From Hongsoonwoonella zoysiae (GTDB taxonomy: Bacteria > Pseudomonadota > Alphaproteobacteria > Rhizobiales > Stappiaceae): DNA of 64,000 bases. Below are positions 1 to 9,906 of this stretch, piece by piece. The number at the start of each line of letters is the position of its first letter. Position 1 is the stretch's first letter. Under the pieces are notes generated by a model. That model saw only the letters and a program-made list of their open reading frames with translations, was not told where the DNA came from and did no database searches. The stretch is from NCBI RefSeq assembly GCF_013266695.1, contig NZ_JABRXF010000002.1, forward strand, positions 496,001 through 560,000. Reading direction: 5' to 3'. Position numbers and translations under genes: made by a program.

Positions 1-123
1 AGTGACGTCCCGCAAGGTGCGCGGTATGGCGGTGTGCCGGCGAAACCGGTAAAGCTTTGGTTCCGTGAAATAACGGCGCTGCGGAAGCTTGCGGAAAGGG
101 GTGCTTCCGCACCGAAGGCGTGA
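1..123 (+). CDS. lpxD: LpxD C-terminus (UDP-3-O-acylglucosamine N-acyltransferase), partial
   Basis: Only the last 40 codons are present; the gene begins before the window. The tail, with the motif [11 protein letters not shown] followed by a basic helix ([15 protein letters not shown]), is typical of the LpxD C-terminus, which follows the left-handed beta-helix. LpxD adds the N-linked hydroxyacyl chain in lipid A synthesis in the cytoplasm. Its position directly before fabZ and lpxA is the standard proteobacterial order and supports the call. Confidence 0.85.
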   Translation, partial: SDVPQGARYGGVPAKPVKLWFREITALRKLAERGASAPKA

Positions 124-167
124 GTGGGGGCAGGATCGCACGGGATGCGGTCTTGAAGGACAGACGA

Positions 168-632
168 ATGAGCGACTTGAAAGATACCACACTGGAGAGC
201 GCGGACATTATGCGCCTCCTGGAACTTCTGCCGCACCGGTATCCGTTTCTGATGGTCGACCGGATTATCAATATGGACGGAGATGTGTCCGGCGTAGGCA
301 TCAAGAACGTTACGGCGAACGAACCGCAGTTCATGGGGCACTTCCCTAACCAGCCGGTGATGCCGGGCGTGCTCATGATCGAGGGTATGGCGCAGACGGC
401 CGGAGCGATGTGTGTAGCTGCGCGGGGGAAGGACGACCCTCCGAAGCTCGTCTATTTCATGACCATCGACCGGGCGAAGTTCCGAAAGCCGGTCATGCCG
501 GGTGACCGGGTGGAATACCACGTAACCAAAATCCGCAATCGCGCCAATATCTGGAAGTACGACGCAGTCGCGCTTGTCGATGGCGTGAAAGTGGCTGAAG
601 CCGAAATCAGCGCAATGCTGGTTGACGATTGA
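168..632 (+). CDS. fabZ: 3-hydroxyacyl-[ACP] dehydratase FabZ
   Basis: A 154-residue hot-dog-fold dehydratase that removes water from 3-hydroxyacyl-ACP in fatty acid elongation. The motif [12 protein letters not shown] holds the catalytic His (H23), and [12 protein letters not shown] holds the catalytic Glu (E72). The ATG at 168 is chosen because AAGGA lies about 7 bases upstream and the length fits the family. A GTG at 120 would overlap the lpxD stop but adds an unconserved leader. The gene sits between lpxD and lpxA, where it competes with LpxA for 3-hydroxyacyl-ACP. Confidence 0.95.
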   Translation: MSDLKDTTLESADIMRLLELLPHRYPFLMVDRIINMDGDVSGVGIKNVTANEPQFMGHFPNQPVMPGVLMIEGMAQTAGAMCVAARGKDDPPKLVYFMTIDRAKFRKPVMPGDRVEYHVTKIRNRANIWKYDAVALVDGVKVAEAEISAMLVDD

Positions 633-642
633 ACCGAAACGA

Positions 643-1440
643 ATGACGAAAATACATCCAAGCGCGGTCATTGAAGATGGGGCCGTTCTCGGTGCCGATG
701 TCGCCATTGGCCCGTTTTGCCATGTCGGTCCGGATGTGCGGCTTGGCGATGGCGTGGAACTGAAGTCCCATGCGGTTGTCGCAGGCCATACAACGATCGG
801 CGCCAATACGCGGATCTATCCTTTCGCTTCGGTTGGCCATCAGGCGCAGGACCTCAAATACCGCGGCGAACACGCGACGCTTGAGGTAGGTGCAAATTGC
901 CTTATTCGTGAGGGCGTTACGCTGAACAGCGGGACGGAAGGCGGCGGTGGCAAGACCGTGATTGGCGATAATTGCGCGTTTCTCGCCAATTCGCATGTCG
1001 GTCATGACAGCACTCTCGGCAACAACATCATCTTGTCGAACAACGTCATGATTGCCGGTCACGTCACGGTGCAGGACAACGTGATTTTTGGTGGCGGCGC
1101 CGCCGTTATCCAGTTCACCAGGGTTGGTGCGCATGCTTTTGTCGGTGGCCTTGCCGGGCTTGAAAATGACCTCATTCCATTTGGCATGGTGACTGGAAAC
1201 CGTGCGAGGCTGCAGGGGCTCAATCTCGTGGGCCTCAAGCGTCGCGGTTTTCCGCGCGATCAGATTCATGCATTGCGTAACGCTTACAAGGCGATGTTTG
1301 AATCCGTTGAAGGGACGTTGAAGTCGCGCACCGAAAAGGTGCGGGACGAGTTTCCTGACCAGCCGCTGGTTGCTGAACTGGTCGAATTTGTCCTCAGCGA
1401 AGAAGACCGAAAATTCTGCACACCAAGGATACCGTCATAA
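643..1440 (+). CDS. lpxA: UDP-N-acetylglucosamine acyltransferase LpxA
   Basis: 265 residues from the ATG at 643; a TTG at 622 that overlaps the fabZ stop is a less likely start. The protein consists of hexapeptide repeats (HPSAVIEDGAVLGADVAIGP and onward) that form a left-handed beta-helix, followed by a helical C-terminus. The active-site region is recognisable in NSHVGHDSTLGNN and AGHVTVQDNVIFGGG. LpxA is a soluble trimer and performs the first step of lipid A synthesis, 3-O-acylation of UDP-GlcNAc. It begins 10 bases after fabZ and belongs to the same operon. Confidence 0.95.
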   Translation: MTKIHPSAVIEDGAVLGADVAIGPFCHVGPDVRLGDGVELKSHAVVAGHTTIGANTRIYPFASVGHQAQDLKYRGEHATLEVGANCLIREGVTLNSGTEGGGGKTVIGDNCAFLANSHVGHDSTLGNNIILSNNVMIAGHVTVQDNVIFGGGAAVIQFTRVGAHAFVGGLAGLENDLIPFGMVTGNRARLQGLNLVGLKRRGFPRDQIHALRNAYKAMFESVEGTLKSRTEKVRDEFPDQPLVAELVEFVLSEEDRKFCTPRIPS

Positions 1441-1501
1441 TAAAGCGGCCTGGAACCGGTATGTTCTGGAAATTCGCGCGACTGACCAACTGGGACGGCT
1501 G

Positions 1502-2392
1502 ATGGGCAACGACGCAGGTTCGAGCGCTTCTCCGGTCGCGATCATTTGCGGCGGGGGGGCGATTCCGCCGGCGGTCGTAGAATCTGCCTGCCGGATGGGA
1601 CGCGAAGTCAAGGTGGTTGCCATCAAGGGAGAGGCCGATGCCTCCCTTGAACGATACCGGCCGACGGAACTTGGCTGGGGGCAGATCGGCAAGCTGTTCG
1701 ATGTGTTGAAGCGTGCCGGATGCCGCGACGTCGTACTGATCGGTAACATAACGAAGCGACCTGATTTCCGCTCCATTGCCGGTGATTTGGGTACTATACG
1801 CCGCCTTCCTCGCATCATAAGCGCGCTGAAGGGAGGCGATGACAGTCTTCTGGTCAAGGTTATCGGGCTTTTTGAAGAGGAGGGCTTCCGCGTAGTGGGC
1901 GCACATGAAGTGGCGCCGCGACTGCTCGCGGCCTCGGGCCATATTGGTGGCCCGATGCTGACCCCCGAAAACTCTGCGGATATTTCGCTTGCTCGACAGG
2001 CTATTGTGGCGATCGGGCATCTGGATGTGGGCCAGGCGGCCATAGCGGTGGGTGGCCGTATCGTGGCGATAGAGGGGGCGGAAGGTACGGATGCTATGGT
2101 TTCGCGCTGCGCGGATCTGCGACGCATCGGACGCGTAAGGGACAAGGTGCCGTCCGGCGTTCTGGTCAAGCGGCCCAAGCCGGGCCAGGACCTTCGCGTA
2201 GATCTTCCGGCTATCGGGCCGCAAACTGTTGAGGCCGCCCAAAACGCGGGTCTTGCCGGCATTGCCGTCGAGGCCGGGCGCGTGCTGATTGCCGAGAAGG
2301 AGCGCACGCTGGAGCTTGCGCAAAGCAAGCGGATATCCATCTTTGGATTCGATCCAATCTCGGCTGGAGAAAGTGTTGCGCATGACGGATGA
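1502..2392 (+). CDS. lpxI: UDP-2,3-diacylglucosamine pyrophosphatase LpxI
   Basis: 296 residues, a full-length LpxI (DUF1009). This is the alphaproteobacterial enzyme that replaces LpxH and hydrolyses UDP-2,3-diacylglucosamine to lipid X. The N-terminus has the ICGGGAIPPAVVESA segment, and the C-terminal half contains GMVSRCADLR-like and LVKRPKPGQDLRVDLPAIGPQT motifs typical of the family. I chose the ATG at 1502; the reading frame stays open upstream into lpxA, but that part is not family-like. The end overlaps the lpxB start by 11 bases, which indicates translational coupling. Confidence 0.9.
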   Translation: MGNDAGSSASPVAIICGGGAIPPAVVESACRMGREVKVVAIKGEADASLERYRPTELGWGQIGKLFDVLKRAGCRDVVLIGNITKRPDFRSIAGDLGTIRRLPRIISALKGGDDSLLVKVIGLFEEEGFRVVGAHEVAPRLLAASGHIGGPMLTPENSADISLARQAIVAIGHLDVGQAAIAVGGRIVAIEGAEGTDAMVSRCADLRRIGRVRDKVPSGVLVKRPKPGQDLRVDLPAIGPQTVEAAQNAGLAGIAVEAGRVLIAEKERTLELAQSKRISIFGFDPISAGESVAHDG

Positions 2393-3584
2393 AAATGCGC
2401 CCCGGCCATTCAAGGTTTTCATCGTCGTAGGAGAAGAATCCGGCGACCAACTTGGTGCGCGGCTCATGCATGCGCTGAGGCGCATCCACGGAGACAATAT
2501 CTCTTTTGAAGGCACTGGCGGCGAACGAATGGCGCGTGAGGGCCTTCAGTCGATTTTTTCCTTGTCTGACATCGCGGTAATGGGGTTGACGGCAGTTCTC
2601 CAAAACCTGAGGACTATCATTCGCCGTGTTCATGAGACGGTTGATGCAGCGGTTGCCGCCAGGCCGGACGTGCTTGTCATCATTGACAGCCCCGACTTCA
2701 CCCACAATGTTGCCAAGCGCGTCAGAAAACGCGCGCCTGAAATTCCGATAGTCGATTATGTGTCTCCCTCCGTTTGGGCGTGGAGACCCGGCAGAGCTCG
2801 AAAGATGGCACGTTATGTCGACCATCTTCTGGCGGTCCTGCCATTCGAGCCGGATGTCCACAAACGCCTTGGCGGTCCGCCGACGACTTATGTTGGCCAT
2901 CCGCTTATTGAAAGGCTTAACGATTTGCGCCCCGCCTCCGGGGAGCGGCCGGATGTAAGGGAGGTCGACCGTCCGACGTTGCTCATTCTTCCGGGCAGCC
3001 GACGGAGCGAGGTGAGCCGGTTGCTCGATCCTTTCGGCAAGGCGCTTGAGATCATCCACCGCCAGCGTCCGGAACTGGATGTGCTGTTGCCCGCAGTGCC
3101 GCATCTTGCGGGTGATATCCGCGAGAAAACCGCAAACTGGCCTGTTCCGATGGAGGTGGTGGTGGGAGAGGAAGCGAAGTTTCGCGCATTCCGCCGCGCG
3201 CACGCAGCTCTCGCGGCATCTGGTACGGTTTCGCTTGAGCTCGCCATTTCCTCCGTACCGATGGTGGTCGCCTACAAACTTGACTGGTTCTACCGTCGCA
3301 TTAAGGACCTGAATCGATTTATTAAGTTTGCCGGGGTCGATTCTATGGTGTTGCCAAATATCATTCTTGAAAAGAACGTTATCCCGGAATTTCTTGATGA
3401 CGAAGCGTCACCAGAATCTATGGCACAGGCTGTGCTGATGCTCCTGGATGACAGCGAAGCCCGGTCCAGACAACTGCGTGAGTTTGCGACCATGGAAGAT
3501 AAAATGCGCTTGCCGGAGAACCTCAGCCAATCGGGCGAAGCGGCGAGGATCGTGAGTGAAGTGGCCCGAGCGGGAAAGTCTTAG
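2382..3584 (+). CDS. lpxB: Lipid-A-disaccharide synthase LpxB
   Basis: 400 residues, the normal length for this GT19 glycosyltransferase. It condenses lipid X with UDP-2,3-diacylglucosamine to form the beta-1',6 disaccharide on the inner face of the inner membrane. The N-terminus VGEESGDQLGARLM, the central SPSVWAWRPGRARKMARYVDHLL and PTTYVGHPL, and LILPGSRRSEV are strong family blocks. The ATG at 2382 lies inside the end of lpxI. This is the last gene of the lpxD-fabZ-lpxA-lpxI-lpxB operon. Confidence 0.95.
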   Translation: MTDENAPRPFKVFIVVGEESGDQLGARLMHALRRIHGDNISFEGTGGERMAREGLQSIFSLSDIAVMGLTAVLQNLRTIIRRVHETVDAAVAARPDVLVIIDSPDFTHNVAKRVRKRAPEIPIVDYVSPSVWAWRPGRARKMARYVDHLLAVLPFEPDVHKRLGGPPTTYVGHPLIERLNDLRPASGERPDVREVDRPTLLILPGSRRSEVSRLLDPFGKALEIIHRQRPELDVLLPAVPHLAGDIREKTANWPVPMEVVVGEEAKFRAFRRAHAALAASGTVSLELAISSVPMVVAYKLDWFYRRIKDLNRFIKFAGVDSMVLPNIILEKNVIPEFLDDEASPESMAQAVLMLLDDSEARSRQLREFATMEDKMRLPENLSQSGEAARIVSEVARAGKS

Positions 3585-3626
3585 GCCTGTCAGCTCTTGC
3601 CCGTGCCTTTGCGAATGGCCGGCGAA

Positions 3627-3652
3627 ACAAAAAGGGGCGCCATTGGCGCCCC
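3627..3652 (-). terminator. Rho-independent terminator of gltA
   Basis: A perfect 8-bp stem, GGGGCGCC-ATT-GGCGCCCC (3634-3652), is followed on the minus strand by TTTTTGTTT. It starts about 29 bases after the gltA stop. There is no T-run on the plus side, so it serves gltA rather than the convergent lpxB. Confidence 0.85.
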
Positions 3653-3680
3653 TCGGTAATCATCGCAGTTTTGCAAACAC

Positions 3681-4973
3681 TCAGCGCCTCTGGCTGATCG
3701 GCATATAATCGCGAGAGGCATAGCCCGTATAGAGCTGCCGCGGGCGGCCGATCTTCTGAGAGGGATCTTCGACCATTTCCTTCCACTGTGCGATCCAGCC
3801 GACGGTGCGTGCCAGTGCAAACAGCACAGTGAACATCGTAGTCGGGAAACCGAGTGCGCGAAGCGTGATGCCCGAATAGAAGTCGATGTTCGGGTAAAGC
3901 TTCTTCTCAATGAAATATTCGTCGTTGAGCGCAATCTTCTCCAGCTCGATGGCGACTTCAAGCAGCGGATCGTCCCGCATGCCAAGTTCCGCGAGGACCT
4001 CATGCGTGGTTTTCTGCATGATGCGCGCGCGAGGATCGTAATTCTTGTAGACGCGGTGCCCGAAGCCCATCAGGCGGAACGGGTCGTCCTTGTCCTTGGC
4101 GCGGCGAACGTATTCGGGAATGTTTTCGACGGAGCCGATTTCCGCCAGCATGTTGAGCGCGGCTTCGTTCGCACCGCCATGTGCCGGACCCCAGAGACAG
4201 GCGATGCCGGCAGCGATACAGGCGAAAGGATTCGCGCCGGAGGAACCTGCAAGGCGCACCGTGGAGGTAGAAGCATTCTGCTCGTGATCGGCATGGAGGA
4301 TGAATATCCGGTCCATGGCGCGTGCTAGAACCGGATTTACCTTGTAGTCCTCACAAGGAACGGCGAAGCACATGTGGAGGAAGTTCGACGAATAATCGAG
4401 ATCGTTGCGCGGATAAACGAATGGCTGCCCGACGTGGTATTTATACGCCATGGCGGCGAGCGTCGGCATCTTCGCGATCATCCTGAGGCTTGCCACCATG
4501 CGTTGGTGCGGATCGGAGATGTCCGTCGAGTCATGGTAGAAGGCCGACAGCGCGCCCACGGTGCCGACCATGATCGCCATCGGGTGCGCATCGCGCCGGA
4601 AACCGGTGAAAAAACGGCTCATCTGCTCATGAATCATGGTGTGATAGGTCACACGATGAACGAAGTCGTCCTTTTGCGCTTTCGTCGGCAGTTCGCCGTA
4701 TAGCAGCAGGTAGCAGGTTTCCAGAAAGTCGCCGTGATCCGCCAGTTGCTCGATAGGATAACCGCGATAGAGGAGGGTGCCTTGCTCGCCGTCAATATAG
4801 GTGATCTTCGACTCGCAGGATGCCGTCGACGTGAATCCCGGATCGTAGGTGAAATGACCCGTGTTCTTGTAAAGAGCAGCGATGTCGAGGACGCTCGGCC
4901 CGACGGATCCTTCCTGGACGTTGAGGTCCCAGGACTCGTCGCCGATCGTCAGCTTCGCATTAGTATCGCTCAT
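3681..4973 (-). CDS. gltA: Citrate synthase (type II)
   Basis: 430 residues, matching hexameric type II citrate synthases. The enzyme condenses oxaloacetate and acetyl-CoA at the entry to the TCA cycle. The catalytic His regions are visible in [18 protein letters not shown] and [14 protein letters not shown], and the substrate-binding block [10 protein letters not shown] is intact. The start MSDTNAKL has no competing upstream ATG. About 230 bases separate it from gltX on the same strand, enough for its own promoter; I see no clear operator there. A strong terminator follows. Confidence 0.97.
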   Translation of the reverse strand: MSDTNAKLTIGDESWDLNVQEGSVGPSVLDIAALYKNTGHFTYDPGFTSTASCESKITYIDGEQGTLLYRGYPIEQLADHGDFLETCYLLLYGELPTKAQKDDFVHRVTYHTMIHEQMSRFFTGFRRDAHPMAIMVGTVGALSAFYHDSTDISDPHQRMVASLRMIAKMPTLAAMAYKYHVGQPFVYPRNDLDYSSNFLHMCFAVPCEDYKVNPVLARAMDRIFILHADHEQNASTSTVRLAGSSGANPFACIAAGIACLWGPAHGGANEAALNMLAEIGSVENIPEYVRRAKDKDDPFRLMGFGHRVYKNYDPRARIMQKTTHEVLAELGMRDDPLLEVAIELEKIALNDEYFIEKKLYPNIDFYSGITLRALGFPTTMFTVLFALARTVGWIAQWKEMVEDPSQKIGRPRQLYTGYASRDYMPISQRR

Positions 4974-5204
4974 TCAGGATACCCCCTTTTGGAGTTCGGC
5001 CTATCCGCCACGAAGCCCGGGTGACCGGCGCCTCGGCCAAGTCATGCCCGATCCGGCTCCCGGCGGCGGCGGGAGGACTGATCGCGGACTGCGTAGCCCA
5101 TTTACAGCCCTCCCGCAAGCTTGGCCGAATAGCGCATTCGTCACATTTTGTGCGGCATCCCGCGGTCTGCCTAAAATAGTTGCATGCAGAACCGTCGCGG
5201 TGAT

Positions 5205-6629
5205 TCACTCGGCTTGTTCGCGTATGCGCGCTAGCGCTTCATCGCGCCCTAAAACGTCCAACACATCGAAGATGCCGGGCGAAGTCGACCTTCCTGTCAA
5301 TGCCGCGCGAAGAGGCTGCGCAACCTTGCCGAGCTTGAGATTTTCCGCTTCCGCAAAGGTCCTTACCGCCGCTTCCGTGGTTTCGGAACTCCAGGTATCG
5401 AGCCTTTCGAACGAAGGCAGGAGGCGAGCCAGTACCCCACGAGCATCCTCGTTTAGAAGCTTTGCGGCTTTCTCATCAAGATCAAGTGGCCGTTGAATCC
5501 ACAAATAGCGCGCGCTTTCAAATAGTTCAACAAGGGTCTTGGCCCTTTCCTTCAATCCAGGGAGGGCCGCCAGGAATTTGGCTTCATTGGTATCCAGGTC
5601 CAGCCAGTTCAAGATCTGGCTTCCCCCTTCTACGTAGGGAAGAAAGGACCTGAATGCCTCCAGCAACTCTGGGTCCGACGTAGAACGCATGTAGTGGCCG
5701 TTCAGGTTTTCAAGCTTCTGGAAGTCGAAGCGTGAAGGCGATTGGCCGATCGCATTTATGTCAAACCATTCGATGAGTTGTTCTGTCGAAAAAATCTCGT
5801 CATCGCCGTGGCTCCAGCCCAGGCGTGCTAGATAATTTCTCATCGCCGCCGGCAGGTAACCCATCGCTCGGTATGTTTCGGCCCCTACCGCGCCGTGCCG
5901 CTTGGAAAGCTTCGCACCGTCTGGCCCGTATATAAGCGGGATATGGGCCATCACCGGGACGTCCCAGTCCATTGCCTGGAATATCAATGTCTGGCGCGCG
6001 GCGTTCGTCAGATGATCATCGCCACGGATAATGTGCGTGATACCCATGTCATGATCATCGACGACAACCGCCAGCATATATGTCGGCGTCCCGTCCGACC
6101 TGAGCAGAACAAAATCGTCGAGGTCCTTGTTTGGGAACTTGATCAGGCCTTGTACCTTGTCGTCGACGACAGTTTCCCCTTCGACCGGCGCCTTGATCCG
6201 CACAACGGGCTTTACTCCCGCAGGAGCTTCCGAAGGGTCGCGGTCGCGCCAACGGCCGTCGTAGCGGGGTGGCCTGCCTTCCGCCTTGGCCTTTTCGCGC
6301 ATTTCCGTCAGTTCCTCTTGCGAGGCGTAGCAGTAGTAGGCTTTTCCGGCTTCTATCATCTGCTGGACCACCTCGCGGTGCCGGTTGACGCGCGCGAACT
6401 GGGACAGAGGCTCGCCATCCCAGTCAAGGCCAAGCCACTGCAAGCTGTCGAGGATCGCGTCTACCGCTTCCTTCGTAGACCGCTCCCGGTCCGTATCCTC
6501 GATGCGCAGCAGCATTTTGCCGCCACGGCCGCGTGAATAGAGCCAGTTGAAGAGGGCCGTGCGGGCACCGCCGATGTGCAAGAATCCCGTAGGTGAGGGG
6601 GCGAAGCGCGTGATCACAGTCTCGGTCAT
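5205..6629 (-). CDS. gltX: Glutamyl-tRNA synthetase
   Basis: 474 residues. The start [21 protein letters not shown] gives the class I HIGH motif near residue 16, and AKLSKRHGA is the KMSKS-type motif. The C-terminal anticodon-binding half ends in an acidic helix. The frame stays open for about 90 codons upstream of 6629, but that stretch is antisense to the divergent comEC and does not resemble GltX. The enzyme charges tRNA-Glu, and possibly tRNA-Gln for GatCAB, since rhizobia use the indirect route. Confidence 0.95.
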   Translation of the reverse strand: MTETVITRFAPSPTGFLHIGGARTALFNWLYSRGRGGKMLLRIEDTDRERSTKEAVDAILDSLQWLGLDWDGEPLSQFARVNRHREVVQQMIEAGKAYYCYASQEELTEMREKAKAEGRPPRYDGRWRDRDPSEAPAGVKPVVRIKAPVEGETVVDDKVQGLIKFPNKDLDDFVLLRSDGTPTYMLAVVVDDHDMGITHIIRGDDHLTNAARQTLIFQAMDWDVPVMAHIPLIYGPDGAKLSKRHGAVGAETYRAMGYLPAAMRNYLARLGWSHGDDEIFSTEQLIEWFDINAIGQSPSRFDFQKLENLNGHYMRSTSDPELLEAFRSFLPYVEGGSQILNWLDLDTNEAKFLAALPGLKERAKTLVELFESARYLWIQRPLDLDEKAAKLLNEDARGVLARLLPSFERLDTWSSETTEAAVRTFAEAENLKLGKVAQPLRAALTGRSTSPGIFDVLDVLGRDEALARIREQAE

Positions 6630-9033
6630 GGAGAAGCGGTCTTTCTCATCTTTCGGTAGGGGTGTTCGTCCGTTGGCGGCTGATGTAGCATATGCGCATT
6701 GTCGGCCCAAGAGATGGGAACAGAAGGAAGGCGTAATACCGCCCGAAAGAACAACCGCTTCTCTCGATACCGAACGATCTCGCCGTCTCACCAGCCTGAT
6801 TGCGGATCGTGCGGAAAAGCACGGCCCGGATTCCGGCAACTCACGAGAGAGGCGAGTCCGCTTTCTCGCTGAAAAATTGCGAGGATACATTGCAGGTCTG
6901 CCCAAAGCCTTCGCGGTTGAATTCGATCGCGGTCAAAGCCTCGTCTGGGTAACGCTCTGCTACGCGTTCGGCATTTTTCTCTATTTCGAACTGCCAGCGG
7001 AACCCTCGCCCTATGCCGTGGCGGCATTGGCATTCTTTTTTTGTAGCGTGCAAATCATTTCCTATTCGCGCCCCCGTTATTCGCGAATCTTGGGCCTCGT
7101 TTTGGCGTCGGTTCTCGGCCTTTGCGTAGCACTTCTGAGGACCACCGCGGTAGAAGCTCCGATCCTTGAACATTCAGGTTCGGTTAATTTGACCGGTTTT
7201 GTGGAAAGCATGGAGGACCGACCATCTTCTACGCGAATGCAGATCCGGGTTATCGATATTTCCGGATTGGATCGGAAGGCGTGGCCGGAAAAGGTCCGTA
7301 TTTCCGTGCGAGGGAACGCCCCGGAATTTTCGACCGGGGATGCGGTTACCTTGCGTTCACGATTGCTGCCCTTGCCGGGTCCGGTCGTGCCGGGCGGCTA
7401 CGACTATGCGTTTCGGATGTACTACGAGGGTGTCGGGGCCACCGGGTTTGCATTTGGCGCCCCGGAGGTCAACCCATCCTTCGATATGCCATGGGATCTG
7501 AGGCTCAAGCGCTGGGTCGATACCATCAGGCAAGGTTTTGCGGAGCGGATAAAATCGGTTCTTGGATACGGACGTGCAGGAGCGCTGGCAGTGGCGCTTC
7601 TTGTAGGAGATAGATCATCGATTGATGAAAATACCGAAGACACGCTGCGTACGGCGGGATTGGCGCATATCCTGGCAATCTCGGGCCTCCACATGGCATT
7701 GTTCGCCGGGTCCGTCTTCTTCGCCGTGCGTGCCGTACTTGCCTTGTTTCCGTCTATAACGCTGAGATTTTCGATTGATACATGGGGCGCCGGCGCCGCG
7801 CTTTTTGCTGCGGCATTCTACCTTGTGCTCTCTGGTGCTTCGATTGCCACGCAAAGGGCTTTCGTCATGATTGCGCTTGTTCTGGTCGGGCGGCTGCTCG
7901 GCCGGAACGCTATAACCTTCCGCAGTGTGGCGCTGGCGGCCCTCCTCATCCTGACGTTATCTCCCGAAGCGCTGTTGGCGCCCGGCTTCCAGATGTCTTT
8001 TTCGGCTGTCATCGTTCTGATCGCAGCCTATGAAGAGGTTACGCGCAGGAGCAAAGGCAGATTGCGTGAAAACGTTCGGGTGAATAACGGGATATTTGCG
8101 TCGGTTTTCAAAACGCTATTTTATTCCATTGCGGCGCTGGCGCTGACATCTCTGGTCGCAGGCGCTGCGACGGGCGTCATCGGTGCCTATCATTTCCACC
8201 GGGCGGCTCCACTCGGACTTCTCGTGAATGTTGCGGCCATGCCGATCGCCTCACTGATAATTATGCCATTCGGTGTCCTCTCACTCGCGCTCATGCCCTT
8301 TGGTCTGGATGCCTTGACACTGCCCGTGATGGGGTATGGTCTGAAAGCCCTCTATGCTGTAGCCGAGATTGGCGCGGAAAATACGCCGCATCAGGGCATT
8401 GTCGGTGCGCAATCGTACACGGGTGTGATGTTTGTTGTGGCGGCAGGCCTGATGCTCTGCCTTTTCCCGCGCAAATACAGGCGGTTATCGGCCATTCCCT
8501 TTCTATTCGCTGCAATTGCAATCACCACATTCCAGCCGGCCGACATCTATATATCCGAACGGGGTAACAAGATTGCCTACCGCAACAGTGCCGGTATTTT
8601 GCGGATATTAGGCAGCCGCAATAGTTTTGAAGCCGAGACGTGGTTGCGTATGGAAGGGATCGCACCGGAGGAGCAGAGGAGCCACAGGGTAAGGCGATCT
8701 TTTCATGCTTGCGATGACGACGCCTGTATCATCCGGGCTTACCCCGCGAACAGGGAACAAGCTTCGGCCGCATCGAAGAATCTTCCGCTCGTTCTGTCGC
8801 TGGTTGAAGGCGCCAGGGCGTTCGCCGAGGATTGCGAACGCTCGGATATCATAATTACAAGGATCATTGCGCCCGCGGATTGCCAATCCGTATTGGTTCT
8901 CGACAAAGATGCCTTGAAACGGCAGGGAGCACGCGCGATCTGGCTTGATCGTTCGTCCGCTGACAGCGCCGCTATAAAGCATATCGATGTGGCCAGGAAG
9001 TACCGCAGACGATGGGCGCCATCATCTCAATAA
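6628..9033 (+). CDS. comEC: ComEC/Rec2-family DNA-uptake membrane channel
   Basis: About 801 residues if read from the ATG at 6628. There is a DUF4131-type N-terminal segment with membrane helices ([17 protein letters not shown] and others), then the competence domain with [17 protein letters not shown] and many further helices. The soluble C-terminus includes [12 protein letters not shown] but lacks an obvious complete metallo-beta-lactamase core, which is common in rhizobial homologues. The family imports single-stranded DNA during transformation. The start is uncertain: ATG 6628 overlaps the gltX start codon, and TTG 6673 is an alternative. The 3' end overlaps lexA by 7 bases. Confidence 0.85.
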   Translation: MEKRSFSSFGRGVRPLAADVAYAHCRPKRWEQKEGVIPPERTTASLDTERSRRLTSLIADRAEKHGPDSGNSRERRVRFLAEKLRGYIAGLPKAFAVEFDRGQSLVWVTLCYAFGIFLYFELPAEPSPYAVAALAFFFCSVQIISYSRPRYSRILGLVLASVLGLCVALLRTTAVEAPILEHSGSVNLTGFVESMEDRPSSTRMQIRVIDISGLDRKAWPEKVRISVRGNAPEFSTGDAVTLRSRLLPLPGPVVPGGYDYAFRMYYEGVGATGFAFGAPEVNPSFDMPWDLRLKRWVDTIRQGFAERIKSVLGYGRAGALAVALLVGDRSSIDENTEDTLRTAGLAHILAISGLHMALFAGSVFFAVRAVLALFPSITLRFSIDTWGAGAALFAAAFYLVLSGASIATQRAFVMIALVLVGRLLGRNAITFRSVALAALLILTLSPEALLAPGFQMSFSAVIVLIAAYEEVTRRSKGRLRENVRVNNGIFASVFKTLFYSIAALALTSLVAGAATGVIGAYHFHRAAPLGLLVNVAAMPIASLIIMPFGVLSLALMPFGLDALTLPVMGYGLKALYAVAEIGAENTPHQGIVGAQSYTGVMFVVAAGLMLCLFPRKYRRLSAIPFLFAAIAITTFQPADIYISERGNKIAYRNSAGILRILGSRNSFEAETWLRMEGIAPEEQRSHRVRRSFHACDDDACIIRAYPANREQASAASKNLPLVLSLVEGARAFAEDCERSDIIITRIIAPADCQSVLVLDKDALKRQGARAIWLDRSSADSAAIKHIDVARKYRRRWAPSSQ

Positions 9034-9743
9034 CGGCGAAAGAGCGAAACAAGCCTTCCCTGAATGCGAACCCGGCCGGGGCCGAAGATACGTGTCTCAT
9101 AGGCGGGATTGGCGGCTTCCAGGGCAATTGATGCCCCCTTCTTGCGAAGTCGCTTGAGGGTTGCTTCTTCCTCATCGACAAGGGCCACCACGATATCGCC
9201 GCTGTCCGCGCTGTCGCATTTGCGCAAGACAACCGTATCTCCATCGAGAATTCCGGCCTCGATCATGGAATCGCCGCGCACTTCCAGGGCAAAATGCTCT
9301 CCACCCCCGATCAAGTTGGCCGGTATCGGAACCGTGTAGCTATGGTTTTGAATAGCTTCTATGGGAACGCCTGCCGCAATACGGCCCATAACCGGGATTG
9401 AAACGATATCGCCGCTTGCGGCGGCCTCATCCTCGATAAATTCGCGCTGCCTGGGCTTGCCCAGCGAACCTTCGATAACCGCAGGCGAGAAGCCGCCTCC
9501 ACGCTGAGCCGCAAGACCAGGCTGATAGGAATCAGGGAGTTTCAACACCTCCAAAGCGCGCGCACGGTTTGGCAGCCGGCGGATAAAGCCTCGCTCCTCA
9601 AGTGCCGTTATGAGCCTATGGATGCCGGATTTGGACCGAAGGTCCAAAGCTTCCTTCATTTCGTCGAAAGAAGGAGGAACACCGGTTTCCTTCAGCCGCT
9701 CGTGGATGAACATCAAAAGTTCGTGCTGCTTGCGCGTCAGCAT
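9027..9743 (-). CDS. lexA: SOS-response repressor LexA
   Basis: 238 residues. The N-terminal winged helix ([17 protein letters not shown] through [18 protein letters not shown]) is followed by the S24 peptidase domain. The self-cleavage Ala-Gly pair is at 124-125 ([11 protein letters not shown]), the catalytic Ser is S159 ([10 protein letters not shown]), and the Lys is K197 (EEATLKRL). The ATG at 9743 is preferred over a GTG five codons upstream. LexA represses DNA-damage genes until RecA* triggers its autocleavage. A LexA box lies about 130 bases upstream, so it is likely autoregulated. Confidence 0.97.
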   Translation of the reverse strand: MLTRKQHELLMFIHERLKETGVPPSFDEMKEALDLRSKSGIHRLITALEERGFIRRLPNRARALEVLKLPDSYQPGLAAQRGGGFSPAVIEGSLGKPRQREFIEDEAAASGDIVSIPVMGRIAAGVPIEAIQNHSYTVPIPANLIGGGEHFALEVRGDSMIEAGILDGDTVVLRKCDSADSGDIVVALVDEEEATLKRLRKKGASIALEAANPAYETRIFGPGRVRIQGRLVSLFRRY

Positions 9744-9872
9744 CTGCGCCGTCCCCACGCTTCATTTGCCGGCGCCTCTTAAGATTGCGATTGCAATTTC
9801 CCGGCCCGACAAAGTCTCTCGCGCTGTAGCGCAGGAGACTCAGTTGAAACAAATCATGAACGTACCCTAGCT

Positions 9873-9887
9873 GTTCCTACTGTGTTC
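9873..9887 (-). promoter_or_regulatory. LexA box (GTTC-N7-GTTC)
   Basis: The sequence GTTCCTACTGTGTTC is an exact match to the alphaproteobacterial SOS operator GTTC-N7-GTTC. It reads GAAC-N7-GAAC on the lexA coding strand. It lies in the gap between the moeA 3' end and the lexA start, so lexA is the only adjacent promoter it can control. Confidence 0.85.
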
Positions 9888-9906
9888 CGCAACCGTTAAG
9901 GACGGG

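Noticed and set aside
9027-9033. Overlap of comEC and lexA 3' ends as a possible fusion or error
   Set aside because: Both reading frames end normally on opposite strands; it is an ordinary convergent overlap.
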